Positions 36,042 to 46,124 of a DNA stretch of 64,000 bases are shown here, in pieces. Origin of the DNA: Olivibacter sp. SDN3 (lineage in GTDB: Bacteria > Bacteroidota > Bacteroidia > Sphingobacteriales > Sphingobacteriaceae); NCBI RefSeq assembly GCF_014334135.1, contig NZ_CP060497.1, positions 4,836,001 to 4,900,000 on the forward strand. The letters are read 5' to 3'. The first letter of the stretch is position 1. Each line of letters begins with the position of its first letter. Made by a program: the position numbers and the translations under genes. The notes under the pieces were generated by a model. It was not told the origin of the DNA and ran no database searches. It saw nothing but the letters and a program-made list of their open reading frames with translations.

Positions 36042-36386
36042 TTATTTAACTGTATCAATTACTGCTTTGAAAGCGTCTGGGTTGTTCAAAGCTAAGTCTG
36101 CTAAAACCTTACGGTTTAAGCCGATATCCTTAGCATTTAACTTACCTATCAATTGAGAATAAGAAATTCCGTGTTGACGGGCACCCGCATTGATACGTTG
36201 AATCCATAATGCTCTAAATTCTCTTTTCTTGGTTTTACGGTCGCGATAAGCATATTGCAAACCTTTTTCAACCGTATTTTTAGCAATGGTGTAAACCTTG
36301 CTACGTGACCCATAGTAACCCTTGGCTAATTTAAGGATCTTTTTTCTTCTTCTTCTCGAAGCTACTGCGTTAACCGAACGTGGCAT
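36042..36386 (-). CDS. rplT: 50S ribosomal protein L20
   Basis: A 114-residue basic rRNA-binding protein needed for early 50S assembly. It begins [16 protein letters not shown] and contains [17 protein letters not shown] and [12 protein letters not shown], all L20 hallmarks. It is last in the operon thrS-infC-rpmI-rplT. In other bacteria L20 represses this operon by binding the mRNA leader; no such structure was resolved here. Confidence 0.98.
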   Translation of the reverse strand: MPRSVNAVASRRRRKKILKLAKGYYGSRSKVYTIAKNTVEKGLQYAYRDRKTKKREFRALWIQRINAGARQHGISYSQLIGKLNAKDIGLNRKVLADLALNNPDAFKAVIDTVK

Positions 36387-36491
36387 AGTAAATTTAATTA
36401 ATTTGGTAAAAGGCGCTGTGTTTTCTATTGTTTACAGTCAACAGGCTTACAACCCAATACCCGGTTAATAAAATGTGTTAATAATAATCTG

Positions 36492-36692
36492 TTATTTCCC
36501 GATAGCAAGCATACGTTTTACATTGCCCATATCTCCATCAGCTACCAAACCCGTCTGCGTTAAATTACGCTTGCGCTTAGTACTCTTCTTGGTTAAGATA
36601 TGGCTTTTATATGCGTGTTTTCTCTTGATCTTACCTGTTCCAGTAATAGCGAAACGCTTTTTTGCACTGGAATTGGTTTTTACTTTTGGCAT
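36492..36692 (-). CDS. rpmI: 50S ribosomal protein L35
   Basis: A 66-residue basic protein with the family pattern [20 protein letters not shown], followed by [22 protein letters not shown] (given in two parts: [11 protein letters not shown] and [11 protein letters not shown]). It lies between infC and rplT, the standard order. Confidence 0.98.
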   Translation of the reverse strand: MPKVKTNSSAKKRFAITGTGKIKRKHAYKSHILTKKSTKRKRNLTQTGLVADGDMGNVKRMLAIGK

Positions 36693-36812
36693 AATCTTAT
36701 CTATTTTTATCTATCTATTAGTCAATCTACATACATCCTCACGCGCCTTCAAGACATGTATTCCTCAAATAATATGAAGGCCGCCTTCCTAAAGCTAACG
36801 AAGAACGTTTTT

Positions 36813-37382
36813 TTATTTGTTTTTTGGATTTTTTGGAGCCACGGTAATAAACATACGTTTACCTTCCAATTTTGGAAGAAGTTCCACTTTACCAATTTCC
36901 TCCAATGCCTGAGCAAACTTTAAAAGAAGGATTTCTCCCCGGTCTTTATATACAATTGCTCGGCCTTTAAAATGTACATAAGCACGAACCTTCTCGCCTG
37001 CTTCCAAAAATTTGATTGCGTGCTTAAGCTTGAAGTCGAAGTCGTGTTCGTTCGTATTAGGGCCAAAACGAATTTCTTTAATAACCGTTTGCTTGGCATT
37101 CGCCTTAATTTCTTTTAGCTTCTTTTTTTGTTCGTAAACAAATTTGCTGTAATCAACAACTTTACATACGGGAGGATTTGCATTTGGAGAGATTTCAACC
37201 AAATCAAGGTCTAGATCATCGGCTATCGCCAACGCTTGCTTAATTGGATAAACCCCTTGTTCTACATTTTCACCAACCAGACGTACTTCTGTTGCTCTGA
37301 TATGTTGATTAATTCGATGATCGGGTTCTTTCTTTTTAAACGGAGGGCGCGGCCCTCTCATTCCTGGTCTTCCTAATGCCAA
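36813..37382 (-). CDS. infC: Translation initiation factor IF-3
   Basis: Binds the 30S subunit, prevents premature 50S joining and checks the start codon. It has 189 residues: an N-terminal domain with [20 protein letters not shown], a basic linker, and a C-terminal domain with [17 protein letters not shown]. The chosen start is a TTG at 37382. It is preceded by an AAAGGA ribosome site at the right distance, whereas the first ATG is 21 bases downstream. Rare start codons on infC support autoregulation in E. coli (AUU). It starts 14 bases after the thrS stop. Confidence 0.93.
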   Translation of the reverse strand: MALGRPGMRGPRPPFKKKEPDHRINQHIRATEVRLVGENVEQGVYPIKQALAIADDLDLDLVEISPNANPPVCKVVDYSKFVYEQKKKLKEIKANAKQTVIKEIRFGPNTNEHDFDFKLKHAIKFLEAGEKVRAYVHFKGRAIVYKDRGEILLLKFAQALEEIGKVELLPKLEGKRMFITVAPKNPKNK

Positions 37383-37396
37383 ATTTTTCCTTTAAT

Positions 37397-39322
37397 TTAA
37401 ATAGTTATTTCCTTTGTTAATTGCGTTTGGAAAGCTTCCGCAGTCATACTGCCAAGGTCGCCTTCGCCATGTTTTCGCACAGAAACCGTGCCATTCTCCA
37501 CCTCTTTTTCACCCACTATAAGCATGTAAGGTATCTTTTTTACTTCAGCGTCACGGATCTTCCTTCCAACTTTTTCATCTCGCAAATCAATCAACCCGCG
37601 AATATCGGTATTATTTAGTGATTCTAAAAGTTTTTTCGCATATTCTTCGTACTTTTCTGACACTGGCAATACAATAAACTGCTCAGGTATAAGCCATAAT
37701 GGGAACTCCCCTGCACAGTGCTCAATAAGCACAGCTACAAAGCGCTCCAATGAACCGAAAGGCGCACGATGTATCATTACAGGACGATGTTTTTGATTAT
37801 CACTTCCGGTGTATTCCAGTTCAAAGCGGTCCGGCAGGTTATAATCTACCTGAATAGTTCCCAATTGCCATTTCCGTCCAAGGGCATCTTTCACCATAAA
37901 ATCCAGCTTAGGACCATAGAAAGCAGCCTCTCCAAGCTCAACTACTGTATCTAATCCCTTTTCTTCTGCTGCTTCAACAATTGCGGCTTCTGCGAGCAGC
38001 CAGTTTTCTTCTGTACCAATATATTTTGATTTATTCTCTGGATCACGTAGCGAAATCTGCGCGGTATAAGAATCAAATCCCAGTGCCTTAAATACATAGA
38101 GTACTAGATCGATTACTTTTTTGAATTCGTCTTTCACCTGATCTGGCCTACAAAACAGATGGGCATCGTCTTGTGTAAAGCCCCTTACACGGGTTAACCC
38201 GTGTAATTCTCCACTTTGCTCATAACGATAAACTGTTCCAAACTCGGCAAAACGCACGGGTAAATCTTTATAGGAACGTGGTTTAGTTTTATAAATTTCA
38301 CAATGATGAGGACAATTCATTGGTTTTAAGAAAAACTCCTCCCCCTCCTGTGGTGTTTTAATGGGCTGAAAAGAATCCGCTCCATATTTCTCGTAGTGTC
38401 CAGATGTAACGTATAGATTTTTATGCCCAATATGTGGTGTAATCACCGGTTCATATCCCGACCGTATCTGCGCTCTTTGCAAAAAGTCTATCAACTTTTG
38501 CCGAAGTGCTGCCCCTTTGGGCAGCCATAATGGCAGTCCCATCCCAACCTTTTCAGAAAATGTAAACAACTCCAGCTCTTTTCCTAATTTACGATGGTCA
38601 CGCTTCTTAGCTTCTTCAATCATCTTAAGATAATCGGCCAACTCCCCAGCTTTCGGAAAGGTAACACCATAAATTCTTGTGAGCTGCTTACGACTCTCAT
38701 CGCCACGCCAATAAGCGCCAGCTACATTTGTGAGTTTAATAGCTTTGATAAAACCTGTATTTGGGATATGCGGTCCTCTACAGAGATCGGTAAAATTACC
38801 TTGTGTATAAAAAGTGATCGTGCCATCTTCAAGATCCTTAATCAGATCTAACTTATACTCATCACCTTTCTCTACAAAATAAGCTTCTGCATCTGCTTTA
38901 GAGACCTCTTGCCTAACATAAACAGCCTTGGTGCGTGCAAGCTCCAACATTTTATCCTCTATTTTTTTGAAATCATCTGAGGAAAAATTACGGTCACCAA
39001 AATCGACATCGTAATAAAACCCTGTTTCAATAGCTGGACCGATACCAAATTTTGTTCCCGGATAAAGTGCTTCCAAAGCTTCCGCCATCAAGTGAGCCGA
39101 TGAATGCCAAAAAGTTGCTTTACCATCTTGGTCATTCCAGGTTAATAAACGTACGTGGGCATCTTTCTCAATTGATCTCGTAGCGTCCCATACTTGGCCA
39201 TCTACCTCCGCAGCTAAGACATTACGGGCTAGACCTTCAGAAATAGATTGTGCAATTTGCAAGGAGGTTGTTCCTTTTTCATACTGACGGAAAGAACCGT
39301 CAGGAAGTGTAATTTTAATCAT
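37397..39322 (-). CDS. thrS: Threonine--tRNA ligase
   Basis: Class II aminoacyl-tRNA synthetase, 641 residues. It has an N-terminal TGS domain (1-60) and an editing domain with [11 protein letters not shown] (about 73-83). The catalytic core has [11 protein letters not shown] (zinc Cys) and [20 protein letters not shown] (motif 2), with [13 protein letters not shown] (motif 3) following. The C-terminal anticodon-binding domain starts around 540. It heads the translation operon thrS-infC-rpmI-rplT. A TATCTTTG promoter box lies about 75 bases upstream. Confidence 0.98.
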   Translation of the reverse strand: MIKITLPDGSFRQYEKGTTSLQIAQSISEGLARNVLAAEVDGQVWDATRSIEKDAHVRLLTWNDQDGKATFWHSSAHLMAEALEALYPGTKFGIGPAIETGFYYDVDFGDRNFSSDDFKKIEDKMLELARTKAVYVRQEVSKADAEAYFVEKGDEYKLDLIKDLEDGTITFYTQGNFTDLCRGPHIPNTGFIKAIKLTNVAGAYWRGDESRKQLTRIYGVTFPKAGELADYLKMIEEAKKRDHRKLGKELELFTFSEKVGMGLPLWLPKGAALRQKLIDFLQRAQIRSGYEPVITPHIGHKNLYVTSGHYEKYGADSFQPIKTPQEGEEFFLKPMNCPHHCEIYKTKPRSYKDLPVRFAEFGTVYRYEQSGELHGLTRVRGFTQDDAHLFCRPDQVKDEFKKVIDLVLYVFKALGFDSYTAQISLRDPENKSKYIGTEENWLLAEAAIVEAAEEKGLDTVVELGEAAFYGPKLDFMVKDALGRKWQLGTIQVDYNLPDRFELEYTGSDNQKHRPVMIHRAPFGSLERFVAVLIEHCAGEFPLWLIPEQFIVLPVSEKYEEYAKKLLESLNNTDIRGLIDLRDEKVGRKIRDAEVKKIPYMLIVGEKEVENGTVSVRKHGEGDLGSMTAEAFQTQLTKEITI

Positions 39323-39394
39323 CTACAACTATGATTTTAAGTTTTTTTTAAATAATTCAATCAAAATCACCTACTACGTGATTTTTTGCAAACA

Positions 39395-39402
39395 CAAAGA
39401 TA
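39395..39402 (-). promoter_or_regulatory. Candidate -7 element for the thrS operon
   Basis: The minus strand reads TATCTTTG (39402-39395), an exact TAnnTTTG, 73 bases before the thrS ATG. The -33 box is weak. Confidence 0.45.
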
Positions 39403-39593
39403 GTAAGTTTTAGAAGAATTTGAAGTATTTACAACATTCGGCGTGTAGATAACACCATAAAAACGTATAACCAAATTTTCACACACACAAGCCAAACAAT
39501 AACCTATTAGCTACACAATCGATAATGCGGTAAATCTATTGTTTAATTATCTACGTACTATATCAAACAAGAAGCTAGCAGGCGATTAGAAGA

Positions 39594-41216
39594 ATGAAGA
39601 ATAGCAGAAATTTGGTTCTATTGATAGAAAGTATTAAGGTATATGTACATAACAAATATTGGATACTACTTACCATTACAGTTCTCTTGGTCGGCTTCGT
39701 GATTACAAGTCTAAGTTCAACTCATACGGATAATAAATTGCAGGGACATACTCAACATCCGAAAGCCAATAACCAAACGTCTGAAATATTGTCGTTGGAA
39801 AAAGAGATCCAAGCAGTTAATCGTACGATAGGAAGGCTAAATAACGACGTCAATGAGCAGCTGAACAAAACAGAAGAAGAAATGCAAGTGGATGCAAACA
39901 GGCGAAAAAGTATAGATAAACTAGCTATTCAAAAGCTGGAAACCATGTTAACCTATGCAGAGACGCCCATAGGACAATTTAATCAAATACCTCTCTTTCC
40001 CTTAAACGATTCACAGCTGGTACGCTCAGTCGAACAATACAATCATCTACAAATAGTCTATTTTAAAGATCGGTCGACTCTTCCAAATGTACAATTCGCA
40101 CAACAAACACTGATTGGGACCTTAAAAGATAAAATCCGGAAAGAACATCAAATCAACGAGCGTCGATCAAAAACAAAGCAAACAGCCCCGGTTGAACAAA
40201 GTGCAACGCTAGAAGCGTTATTTACCGAATTGGATTCCGTAACCGAAAAATATCATGACCTGCTAGAGCAATACCAAACAACGCTCAAGCATACCGCGCC
40301 ATTAACCATACATCGTGGTGAAGACACTACGGCAAGCACGTCAACAGTCATTAACTCGCTTACTTTTAGGAAACCATCATCATCGACGTCTATTGCCTGG
40401 TTATCGGTGAGCATACTTAGCACGATCATCTTGCCTATTGGCTTCATTTTTTATCGTAAATACCGTCATCCCAAAGTCGTCAGACCGCAGGATATTGCAA
40501 CTAAAGATCCGGTTATCTATTTCCATCCCAAAAAGGCCACACTATCGATTGACGACAACGACCAGTCAAGCCTCAAAGCACTGACCAAAATAATGCGTCA
40601 GCTACAAACATCGGATCCTTCCAATACGCCACTTATAGGTATTTATTCTTTATGCACGGCTGAAGAACGGTTTAACGCCATCCAAAGCATTGCTTTGTTT
40701 CTAGCAAAAGAAGGTCATAGTGTGATCCTTTTACATTTGGTGCCAACACAAACGTCTGATGCACCAATAAAACTAAGTGCAGGTGGTACACTTCTAGATT
40801 GGATAAATGATCGGAATTATACGGTTGATAGCATGCTAAAAAAAGACCGCTCACATGATGCCTTACATCATATTTATCTAGAAATGGGCGATAAGGAATC
40901 ATCTACAGTAGATGCAAACACCCTTCAGGAGGAATTTTCCCAATTTAAACAAAAGCTGCTACTTAAAGAAAGGACAAAGGATTTACTTCGTTGGCTGAAA
41001 AGGAGTTATGACTATAGTTTAGTATCTACACCACCTTTAACCGATATACACCAACCGTTGCTCTACATCCCCTACAGCAATATGAGCATTAATATTTTTT
41101 ATTGCCATATTACTAACAGGAAGGACGCTGAAAAGTTATGCAGATTGAGCAAAGACGGTAACAGACGCAGCTTATCCATACTTGTAGATCAACAGGAAAA
41201 AGAATTTTACAACTAA
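39594..41216 (+). CDS. Wzc/BY-kinase-like membrane protein lacking Walker motifs
   Basis: A 540-residue protein with two membrane helices (about residues 22-41 and 264-286). They flank an external, mostly helical coiled-coil region, the layout of polysaccharide co-polymerase/BY-kinase proteins. The C-terminal cytoplasmic domain follows the Wzc fold order. The place of the P-loop holds GIYSLCTAEERFNA (about 348-361) without GxxGxGK[ST]. The Walker A' Asp motif is replaced by VILLHLVP. The closing YDYSLVSTPPL (about 470-480) still resembles the YDxVIIDTPP strand. No Tyr-rich tail is present. It is probably a catalytically dead relative. An OmpA-domain gene follows after 13 bases. Confidence 0.6.
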   Translation: MKNSRNLVLLIESIKVYVHNKYWILLTITVLLVGFVITSLSSTHTDNKLQGHTQHPKANNQTSEILSLEKEIQAVNRTIGRLNNDVNEQLNKTEEEMQVDANRRKSIDKLAIQKLETMLTYAETPIGQFNQIPLFPLNDSQLVRSVEQYNHLQIVYFKDRSTLPNVQFAQQTLIGTLKDKIRKEHQINERRSKTKQTAPVEQSATLEALFTELDSVTEKYHDLLEQYQTTLKHTAPLTIHRGEDTTASTSTVINSLTFRKPSSSTSIAWLSVSILSTIILPIGFIFYRKYRHPKVVRPQDIATKDPVIYFHPKKATLSIDDNDQSSLKALTKIMRQLQTSDPSNTPLIGIYSLCTAEERFNAIQSIALFLAKEGHSVILLHLVPTQTSDAPIKLSAGGTLLDWINDRNYTVDSMLKKDRSHDALHHIYLEMGDKESSTVDANTLQEEFSQFKQKLLLKERTKDLLRWLKRSYDYSLVSTPPLTDIHQPLLYIPYSNMSINIFYCHITNRKDAEKLCRLSKDGNRRSLSILVDQQEKEFYN

Positions 41217-41229
41217 ATAGATCAATATC

Positions 41230-41693
41230 ATGAGAAGTAATTACTTAACAAAAAGTGTCTTAAGTTTATGCGCTGCACTGGGTTTACTGGGCATCATCGC
41301 TTTTAAAGATATTTCGGTAAATCGAACCGAAATACCGAACAAAATGGCAATTGCGTCCGACGCTGTTATTATGCGAGAATTCAAAAATATTGAATTTGAT
41401 TTTGACAACGGTCGAAAGACCACCAACTATTAGATAGTATCGTTAACGAACTTTTAAGTGATGATGCTATTGTAAAGTTAGGTGGACATGCCGATTCGAT
41501 TGGCCCTTATGTTTACAATTGGCATTTATCAAAATCGAGAGCAGATGAAGTGAAATCGTATCTCGTAAGTAAGGGCGTTGATGAAACGAGAATTTCATCC
41601 ACTGAATTCGGAAACACGCAACCTATTGCTTCCAATGAAACAGCAGAAGGACGACAAAAAAATCGGCGTGTAGAGATAGAGGTCGTAGAATAA
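41230..41693 (+). pseudogene. OmpA-domain protein, frameshifted
   Basis: The first frame (41230-41433) has a signal or anchor helix (SVLSLCAALGLLGIIAF) and the start of an OmpA C-terminal domain, IEFDFDNG. It then runs to a stop as RKTTNY. The rest of the domain continues in the -1 frame: SKDHQLLDSIVNELL, GGHADSIG, NWHLSKSRADEVKSYL, and GRQKNRRVEIEVVE, ending at 41693. The break therefore lies near 41405-41415. The whole would be about 154 residues of peptidoglycan-binding OmpA type. It could be a true mutation, a sequencing error or, less likely, recoding. It is close behind the Wzc-like gene. Confidence 0.8.
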
Positions 41694-41704
41694 GCCTTCG
41701 CATT

Positions 41705-41762
41705 ACATGCGACATAAAGCTGACCGGGAATTTCAATTGATGGCCAGCTTTATGTTGCATGT
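41705..41762. terminator. Long hairpin between convergent genes
   Basis: ACATGCGACATAAAGCTG (41705-41722) pairs with CAGCTTTATGTTGCATGT (41745-41762): 18 bp with a single G-T pair. No long T-run follows on either strand, but the position between convergent stops suits a bidirectional terminator. Confidence 0.65.
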
Positions 41763-41768
41763 ATCTAC

Positions 41769-42518
41769 TTACAATTCCTTAATACGTATATTTCTGAACC
41801 AAGCACTATCGCCGTGATCTTGCAGTGCTATTTTACCATGATCAGTTATTTTATAATCAGGAAAATCTTTCCATTTACCTGCTGATTTTTCCTGCTCCCA
41901 TTCTTCAGTGCCTTCTTCAAATTCCACCACTTTTTTACCATTGAGCCAATGTTCTACATGGCCATCGTTATATACAATTTTACTGGTGTTCCATTCACCC
42001 ACGGGTTTTACTTCTGTCTGGTCTTCATCGGCAGGATTCATCGCATAGTTTGCTCCTGTTTTCTGCCAATCTTCAATTTTTTCAGGGAACCCTTCGTCAT
42101 CAATCATTTGATACTCGGGTCCTGTTTCGTATGGCGCTTTGTATTTCGCTTCTTCCACTACGTGATACATTACACCGGAGTTACCTTCTTTCGCAATTTT
42201 CCATTCCCATTCCAATTCGAAATTTCCAAATTCCCGATCGCTTACCAGATCGCCGCCAAAGTCCTCTTTATTCCCTTTACCTGTACACGCTAATGCACCA
42301 TCCTGTACTTCCCAGTTATTTACCGATTCTGTTTTGTTGTAGCCATGCCAGCCTGTCAAACTTTCACCATCAAAAAGGTCGATCCATTCTTCTGCAGTGG
42401 CCGCCGTTTCCGTCAAATCTACGTCGCCATCCTGTTGATCACCGCTATTAGAATTACATGAACTCACACCTATAGCCAACGCCGCTATTGCAGCCATTTT
42501 CATTGTTTTCTGTATCAT
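41769..42518 (-). CDS. DUF1080 (3-keto-disaccharide hydrolase family) lipoprotein
   Basis: A 249-residue secreted protein. The frame extends to 42581, but the ATG at 42518 gives the lipoprotein signal (MIQKTMKMAAIAALAIGVSSC, Cys 21) and is preferred. One DUF1080 concanavalin-like domain follows an acidic linker: WIDLFDGESLTGWHGYN, then EWKIAKEGNSGVMYHV, PVGEWNTSKIVY and the final GKIALQDHGDSAWFRNIRIKEL (given as KIALQDHG and WFRNIRIKEL). Members of this family hydrolyse 3-keto-glycosides. It is the last gene of the sigma-FecR-SusCD-Gfo/Idh-DUF1080 unit. The protein is unusually acidic. Confidence 0.88.
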   Translation of the reverse strand: MIQKTMKMAAIAALAIGVSSCNSNSGDQQDGDVDLTETAATAEEWIDLFDGESLTGWHGYNKTESVNNWEVQDGALACTGKGNKEDFGGDLVSDREFGNFELEWEWKIAKEGNSGVMYHVVEEAKYKAPYETGPEYQMIDDEGFPEKIEDWQKTGANYAMNPADEDQTEVKPVGEWNTSKIVYNDGHVEHWLNGKKVVEFEEGTEEWEQEKSAGKWKDFPDYKITDHGKIALQDHGDSAWFRNIRIKEL

Positions 42519-42651
42519 ATGATGTTTACAATTGTTGTCAAATAGTAAAGTATAAAACCGTTGAACGGAACAGTAAAGCATCTCAGGCAGACACCTTAAA
42601 TAATTATAAAAACCTATAAACTGCTATTTACACATTTTATATATACCTAAA

Positions 42652-45600
42652 TTACAGTCTCTTTACACGAATATTCTTAAAATGCACTTCAGATCCATGT
42701 CCTAAAAATGCTAAATGACCACTTTTGCGTTTTAGCCCCGGATGCTCACGGCCGTCAAGCGTTCCATTTTGCGTCGCTATAGCAAGATCGCCATCCACGA
42801 TGACCGTTCCGTTGAGTGTCACTTTTATCTTATTATCTTTGATATAGATCTCTTGCTCATTCCACTCTCCCAAAGGTTTTAAATAGCCTCTTTTTGCGGG
42901 GATCACGCCGTACACAGAACCATGGTATTGATATTCTTTCAAATCCTTATAAACTTCAGCTTCGTCATCCAGCACCTGAATTTCCATCCCTTCATAGGCA
43001 GCATCACCCTCCATCGGTGTTCTCACACCTATTCCATTATTTGCTCCGGTAGTTAAGCGAAAGCTAAACCGGTAAATAAAATCTCCATATTCCTCTTTTG
43101 AATATAGATTACCTCCGGAGCCTTCTGTCGGATAAATGGCAAGCGTCCCCTCCTCACTAATTGTATAGGCTGTGGTATTTCCCGTCCATGCATCGAGGTT
43201 AGTACCATCAAACAATACTTGAAACCCTTCGGATTTCTCCTGACCACTTAACTGAAAGACTTCTTTCCTTGGTACCTCTTTAATGTAAACATCTCTATAA
43301 GCCACTTCCGTTCCATGCGCCTGTAGTTCAATCTGTTCTACAGGAAAGATCGGTTGACTTCTGTCCCAAAAGTTTTCGAGTGTAACATCTTCTACAACCA
43401 ACTGTCCGTTTAAATATACCGTCACCTTCTCCCCCTTCATAATAATTCTAAAAGTATTCCATTCACCCAAGGGGTTATCAGCTACTACAAGTGGTTTACT
43501 TTCATGCTTTTCATTATTGTAAAGACCGCCTGAGCCCACCTGAGCTCCTACATTGGTACGAGAGGTATCCCAAATCTGCACCTGCGGAGTGCCACGTAGA
43601 TAAACCCCAGCGTCTCCCTCATCTCCTATCGGACTAAGTTTCCAGTCGACCAACATTTCAAAGTCGCCATATTGTTTGACTGTAGCAATATTATCTCCTT
43701 CACCATTAAAGTAAAGCACGCCATCTTTTACAAACCATCCGTTGCGCATCGTCTCATCCGCTTTTTCCTGAGCAGCAGCTAATTCTTTCGAACTCATTTG
43801 AGCTCTTTTGATTGGATTTTCGACCAAGCCTTTCCACCCCGTTAAGTCTTTCCCATTAAAAAGAGAAACAAACCCTTGACTATTGGGCATTTCAGCGATA
43901 TGTTTTAATAAAGCTTGTTTAAGATAATCGCTATCCTGTCCACTTAAGGCATCAACCGTTTTATCCAGAATTTCCCGCACTTCGGAGCCATATAATGACG
44001 GGTTATCCAATGCGATATTCAAAACGGCCATTGCCGCAGCGGATTTCGCCTCCGCATCATCAAGATACCTACCGGCGAACACCAAAGCATTATAAGTTTT
44101 ATTCTCTTGCAATGCGTTTAGCACCATTCTTTTCTGATTGGCATTTTGCGCAACAGCCATTACGTCCCTTAAAATCAACACTTTTTGTTCAGGTTGAAAA
44201 TCAGACTGCATGGTTAATCGCACGATACCCTTTACTATAGCAGCGTGCTCTTCGGCACCTTTGTTTTCACGACTCAACTTAATAAGCTCCGTTAAAGCTC
44301 CCTCATCTTTCCAGTCGGCCAGGGCCATTATCGCGGCACGCTTTAACGTTTCATCACTTCCTTGTTCTGCCTCTACTACCGGATCTAGTGCCTTTCCAAC
44401 ACCTATTCCCGAAAAAACGTTTAAATACAAAGGTTTCTGTTCGGCATCTACACTGTTATACCTGTCAAGTAAAAACTGGATCGCCTGATCTTTTTGCGGT
44501 GTATTATCTGCCGCAGCAGTTAACGACCGTTGGATTGCCGCAACCTCCTCTTCATTGTTGTTCTTCACTAAAGCATCCGTTAAAAACGCCAAATTATCGC
44601 CAGAAACGACAGCAGGTAATGCTTGATATGCTGTACTTCTAACCGAGGTGTCGTCACTTGCCAATAAGTCGCTAATAGCGGAGAAACTGTCTTGTGCGCC
44701 CCTATTAGCGAGTACTTCAATAAGCACAACCTGATCAGCTGGATTGGCTTGCGGCAAAGCAGCCACTAGGCTATTAGCGAGACCATCTCCCTCCATCGTC
44801 AACAATGCATATTGAATAGCCTCCCGTTCGGCATTATCGTCAGCATCAGCCAATAGTTCCAATAATTGCGGCATAGCTTCCATTCCCTGTAGTTTCGCAT
44901 AAGACTTAATCGCTTCGGTTTTCACCAAGGTGTCCTTGCTATTCAAAGCCCTCTCCACGAACGGCACGGCCGTCTGGTCACCACCATCTGCTAAGGCATT
45001 CAAAATGGCAGCTTGGGTAACAGGTATAGTTCTTCTAAGTCCTTTTCCCCAAGCAGCTACCGCGTTCCCTTTTAGATAAGGATCTCCTAGCTTCAGTGCT
45101 GCAACACCATATGCGGCATCTTTATCACGCGCTGCCTTAACCAATTGTGAAACATATCGGTCGCCATGAAGATGTGCAAGAATTGTCAGAGCAGCTATTC
45201 GAGTAGGTGTTTGCTGTTTACTGCTCTTTAACAATGACTTTGCCACCTTCTCAGCAGCAGCATTTTCGCCTTTAGCTAGCAGATTGTTCGCATAATTGAT
45301 ATATGAGGCAGTAGCATTTGCCTCATCATAACCGTATTCAGCTTTTTCAGCAGCCGCTTTTAAGGCATCCACTGAACTTGAAGACGGTACGGCGAGTTTT
45401 GCCAATGTGTATAGGGCTGTTTTTCTTACTGGAATTTCTTCTGACGATGCGAATGGCACCACCAATTCCTCTGCGGGGGCATACCCAGCGTCACCTATTG
45501 CTTCCAGTATAGAAACCAATCTGCTTCCGTCAGCTTCAGGTAATGCTTTGGCTAAGGCTTCACCGGCATGATCACTTTGAATACGTGCTAATGTTCTGGC

Positions 45601-46056
45601 TGCACGGTCAGTCAAATATTCTTCGCCCAAGCAGGAAGCTATTGCAGCTACCGCATCATCCTTTCCGGCATTGATGAGCAAATTAAGAATATATCCTTTA
45701 TTATCTTTATCGGTGGCTTTGGCCAAAGCATCTACGGCGCCTTTCACAAATTTAACACGTTGTGCCTCTTTATCAGACCGCATCACATGATATGAATAAC
45801 TATTGGTTGCGTATTCTATTTTTGCATTCTCCCCTCCCTGAGGTTCTAGTTGTAAAAGTAACGCACTGATATCTTCTGCGGTAAAAGTTTCGAGCTGCTG
45901 CATGGCCGCAGCTAACTTATCAGCATCTGCTGCTGGCTGAACGGCCAACAAGTCCGCAATTTTCGTGTTTACGGTTCGTTGATCATCCTGTTGTGCAATT
46001 AACTGCGATTGCAACAAGATGAAAGCCAAGGCCGTTGTATAAATATATTTCTTCAT
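42652..46056 (-). CDS. Large secreted protein: HEAT repeats plus two DUF1080 domains
   Basis: 1134 residues with a signal peptide (MKKYIYTTALAFILLQSQLIAQQ; the cut is after about residue 21). Residues about 30-715 are tandem helical HEAT-like repeats, Ala/Leu rich. A first DUF1080 domain starts near 725 (LFNGKDLTGWKGL; PLGEWNTFRI; IELQAHG) and a second near 943 (LFDGTNLDAWTGN; PLGEWNEQEIYI; GHLAFLGHGSEVHFKNI). The fusion joins a scaffold to two putative 3-keto-glycoside hydrolase domains. It is periplasmic or exported. It lies between the Gfo/Idh gene (68 bases upstream) and the single-domain DUF1080 gene. Confidence 0.88.
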   Translation of the reverse strand: MKKYIYTTALAFILLQSQLIAQQDDQRTVNTKIADLLAVQPAADADKLAAAMQQLETFTAEDISALLLQLEPQGGENAKIEYATNSYSYHVMRSDKEAQRVKFVKGAVDALAKATDKDNKGYILNLLINAGKDDAVAAIASCLGEEYLTDRAARTLARIQSDHAGEALAKALPEADGSRLVSILEAIGDAGYAPAEELVVPFASSEEIPVRKTALYTLAKLAVPSSSSVDALKAAAEKAEYGYDEANATASYINYANNLLAKGENAAAEKVAKSLLKSSKQQTPTRIAALTILAHLHGDRYVSQLVKAARDKDAAYGVAALKLGDPYLKGNAVAAWGKGLRRTIPVTQAAILNALADGGDQTAVPFVERALNSKDTLVKTEAIKSYAKLQGMEAMPQLLELLADADDNAEREAIQYALLTMEGDGLANSLVAALPQANPADQVVLIEVLANRGAQDSFSAISDLLASDDTSVRSTAYQALPAVVSGDNLAFLTDALVKNNNEEEVAAIQRSLTAAADNTPQKDQAIQFLLDRYNSVDAEQKPLYLNVFSGIGVGKALDPVVEAEQGSDETLKRAAIMALADWKDEGALTELIKLSRENKGAEEHAAIVKGIVRLTMQSDFQPEQKVLILRDVMAVAQNANQKRMVLNALQENKTYNALVFAGRYLDDAEAKSAAAMAVLNIALDNPSLYGSEVREILDKTVDALSGQDSDYLKQALLKHIAEMPNSQGFVSLFNGKDLTGWKGLVENPIKRAQMSSKELAAAQEKADETMRNGWFVKDGVLYFNGEGDNIATVKQYGDFEMLVDWKLSPIGDEGDAGVYLRGTPQVQIWDTSRTNVGAQVGSGGLYNNEKHESKPLVVADNPLGEWNTFRIIMKGEKVTVYLNGQLVVEDVTLENFWDRSQPIFPVEQIELQAHGTEVAYRDVYIKEVPRKEVFQLSGQEKSEGFQVLFDGTNLDAWTGNTTAYTISEEGTLAIYPTEGSGGNLYSKEEYGDFIYRFSFRLTTGANNGIGVRTPMEGDAAYEGMEIQVLDDEAEVYKDLKEYQYHGSVYGVIPAKRGYLKPLGEWNEQEIYIKDNKIKVTLNGTVIVDGDLAIATQNGTLDGREHPGLKRKSGHLAFLGHGSEVHFKNIRVKRL

Positions 46057-46124
46057 TGGTTGTGGGTCTTCTTTGTTTGTTATTTTTTATGCTTTACGCA
46101 ATACGCTATATTTAAAATAAAAGC

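Noticed and set aside
41705-41762. The 18-bp hairpin as a mobile-element end or small RNA
   Set aside because: It lies exactly between two convergent stop codons and there is no second copy, so a terminator is the simpler reading.
43995-45512. Forward-strand frames of 64-92 residues inside the HEAT/DUF1080 gene
   Set aside because: Antisense shadows in a repetitive Ala-rich coding region; no start signals or recognisable domains.
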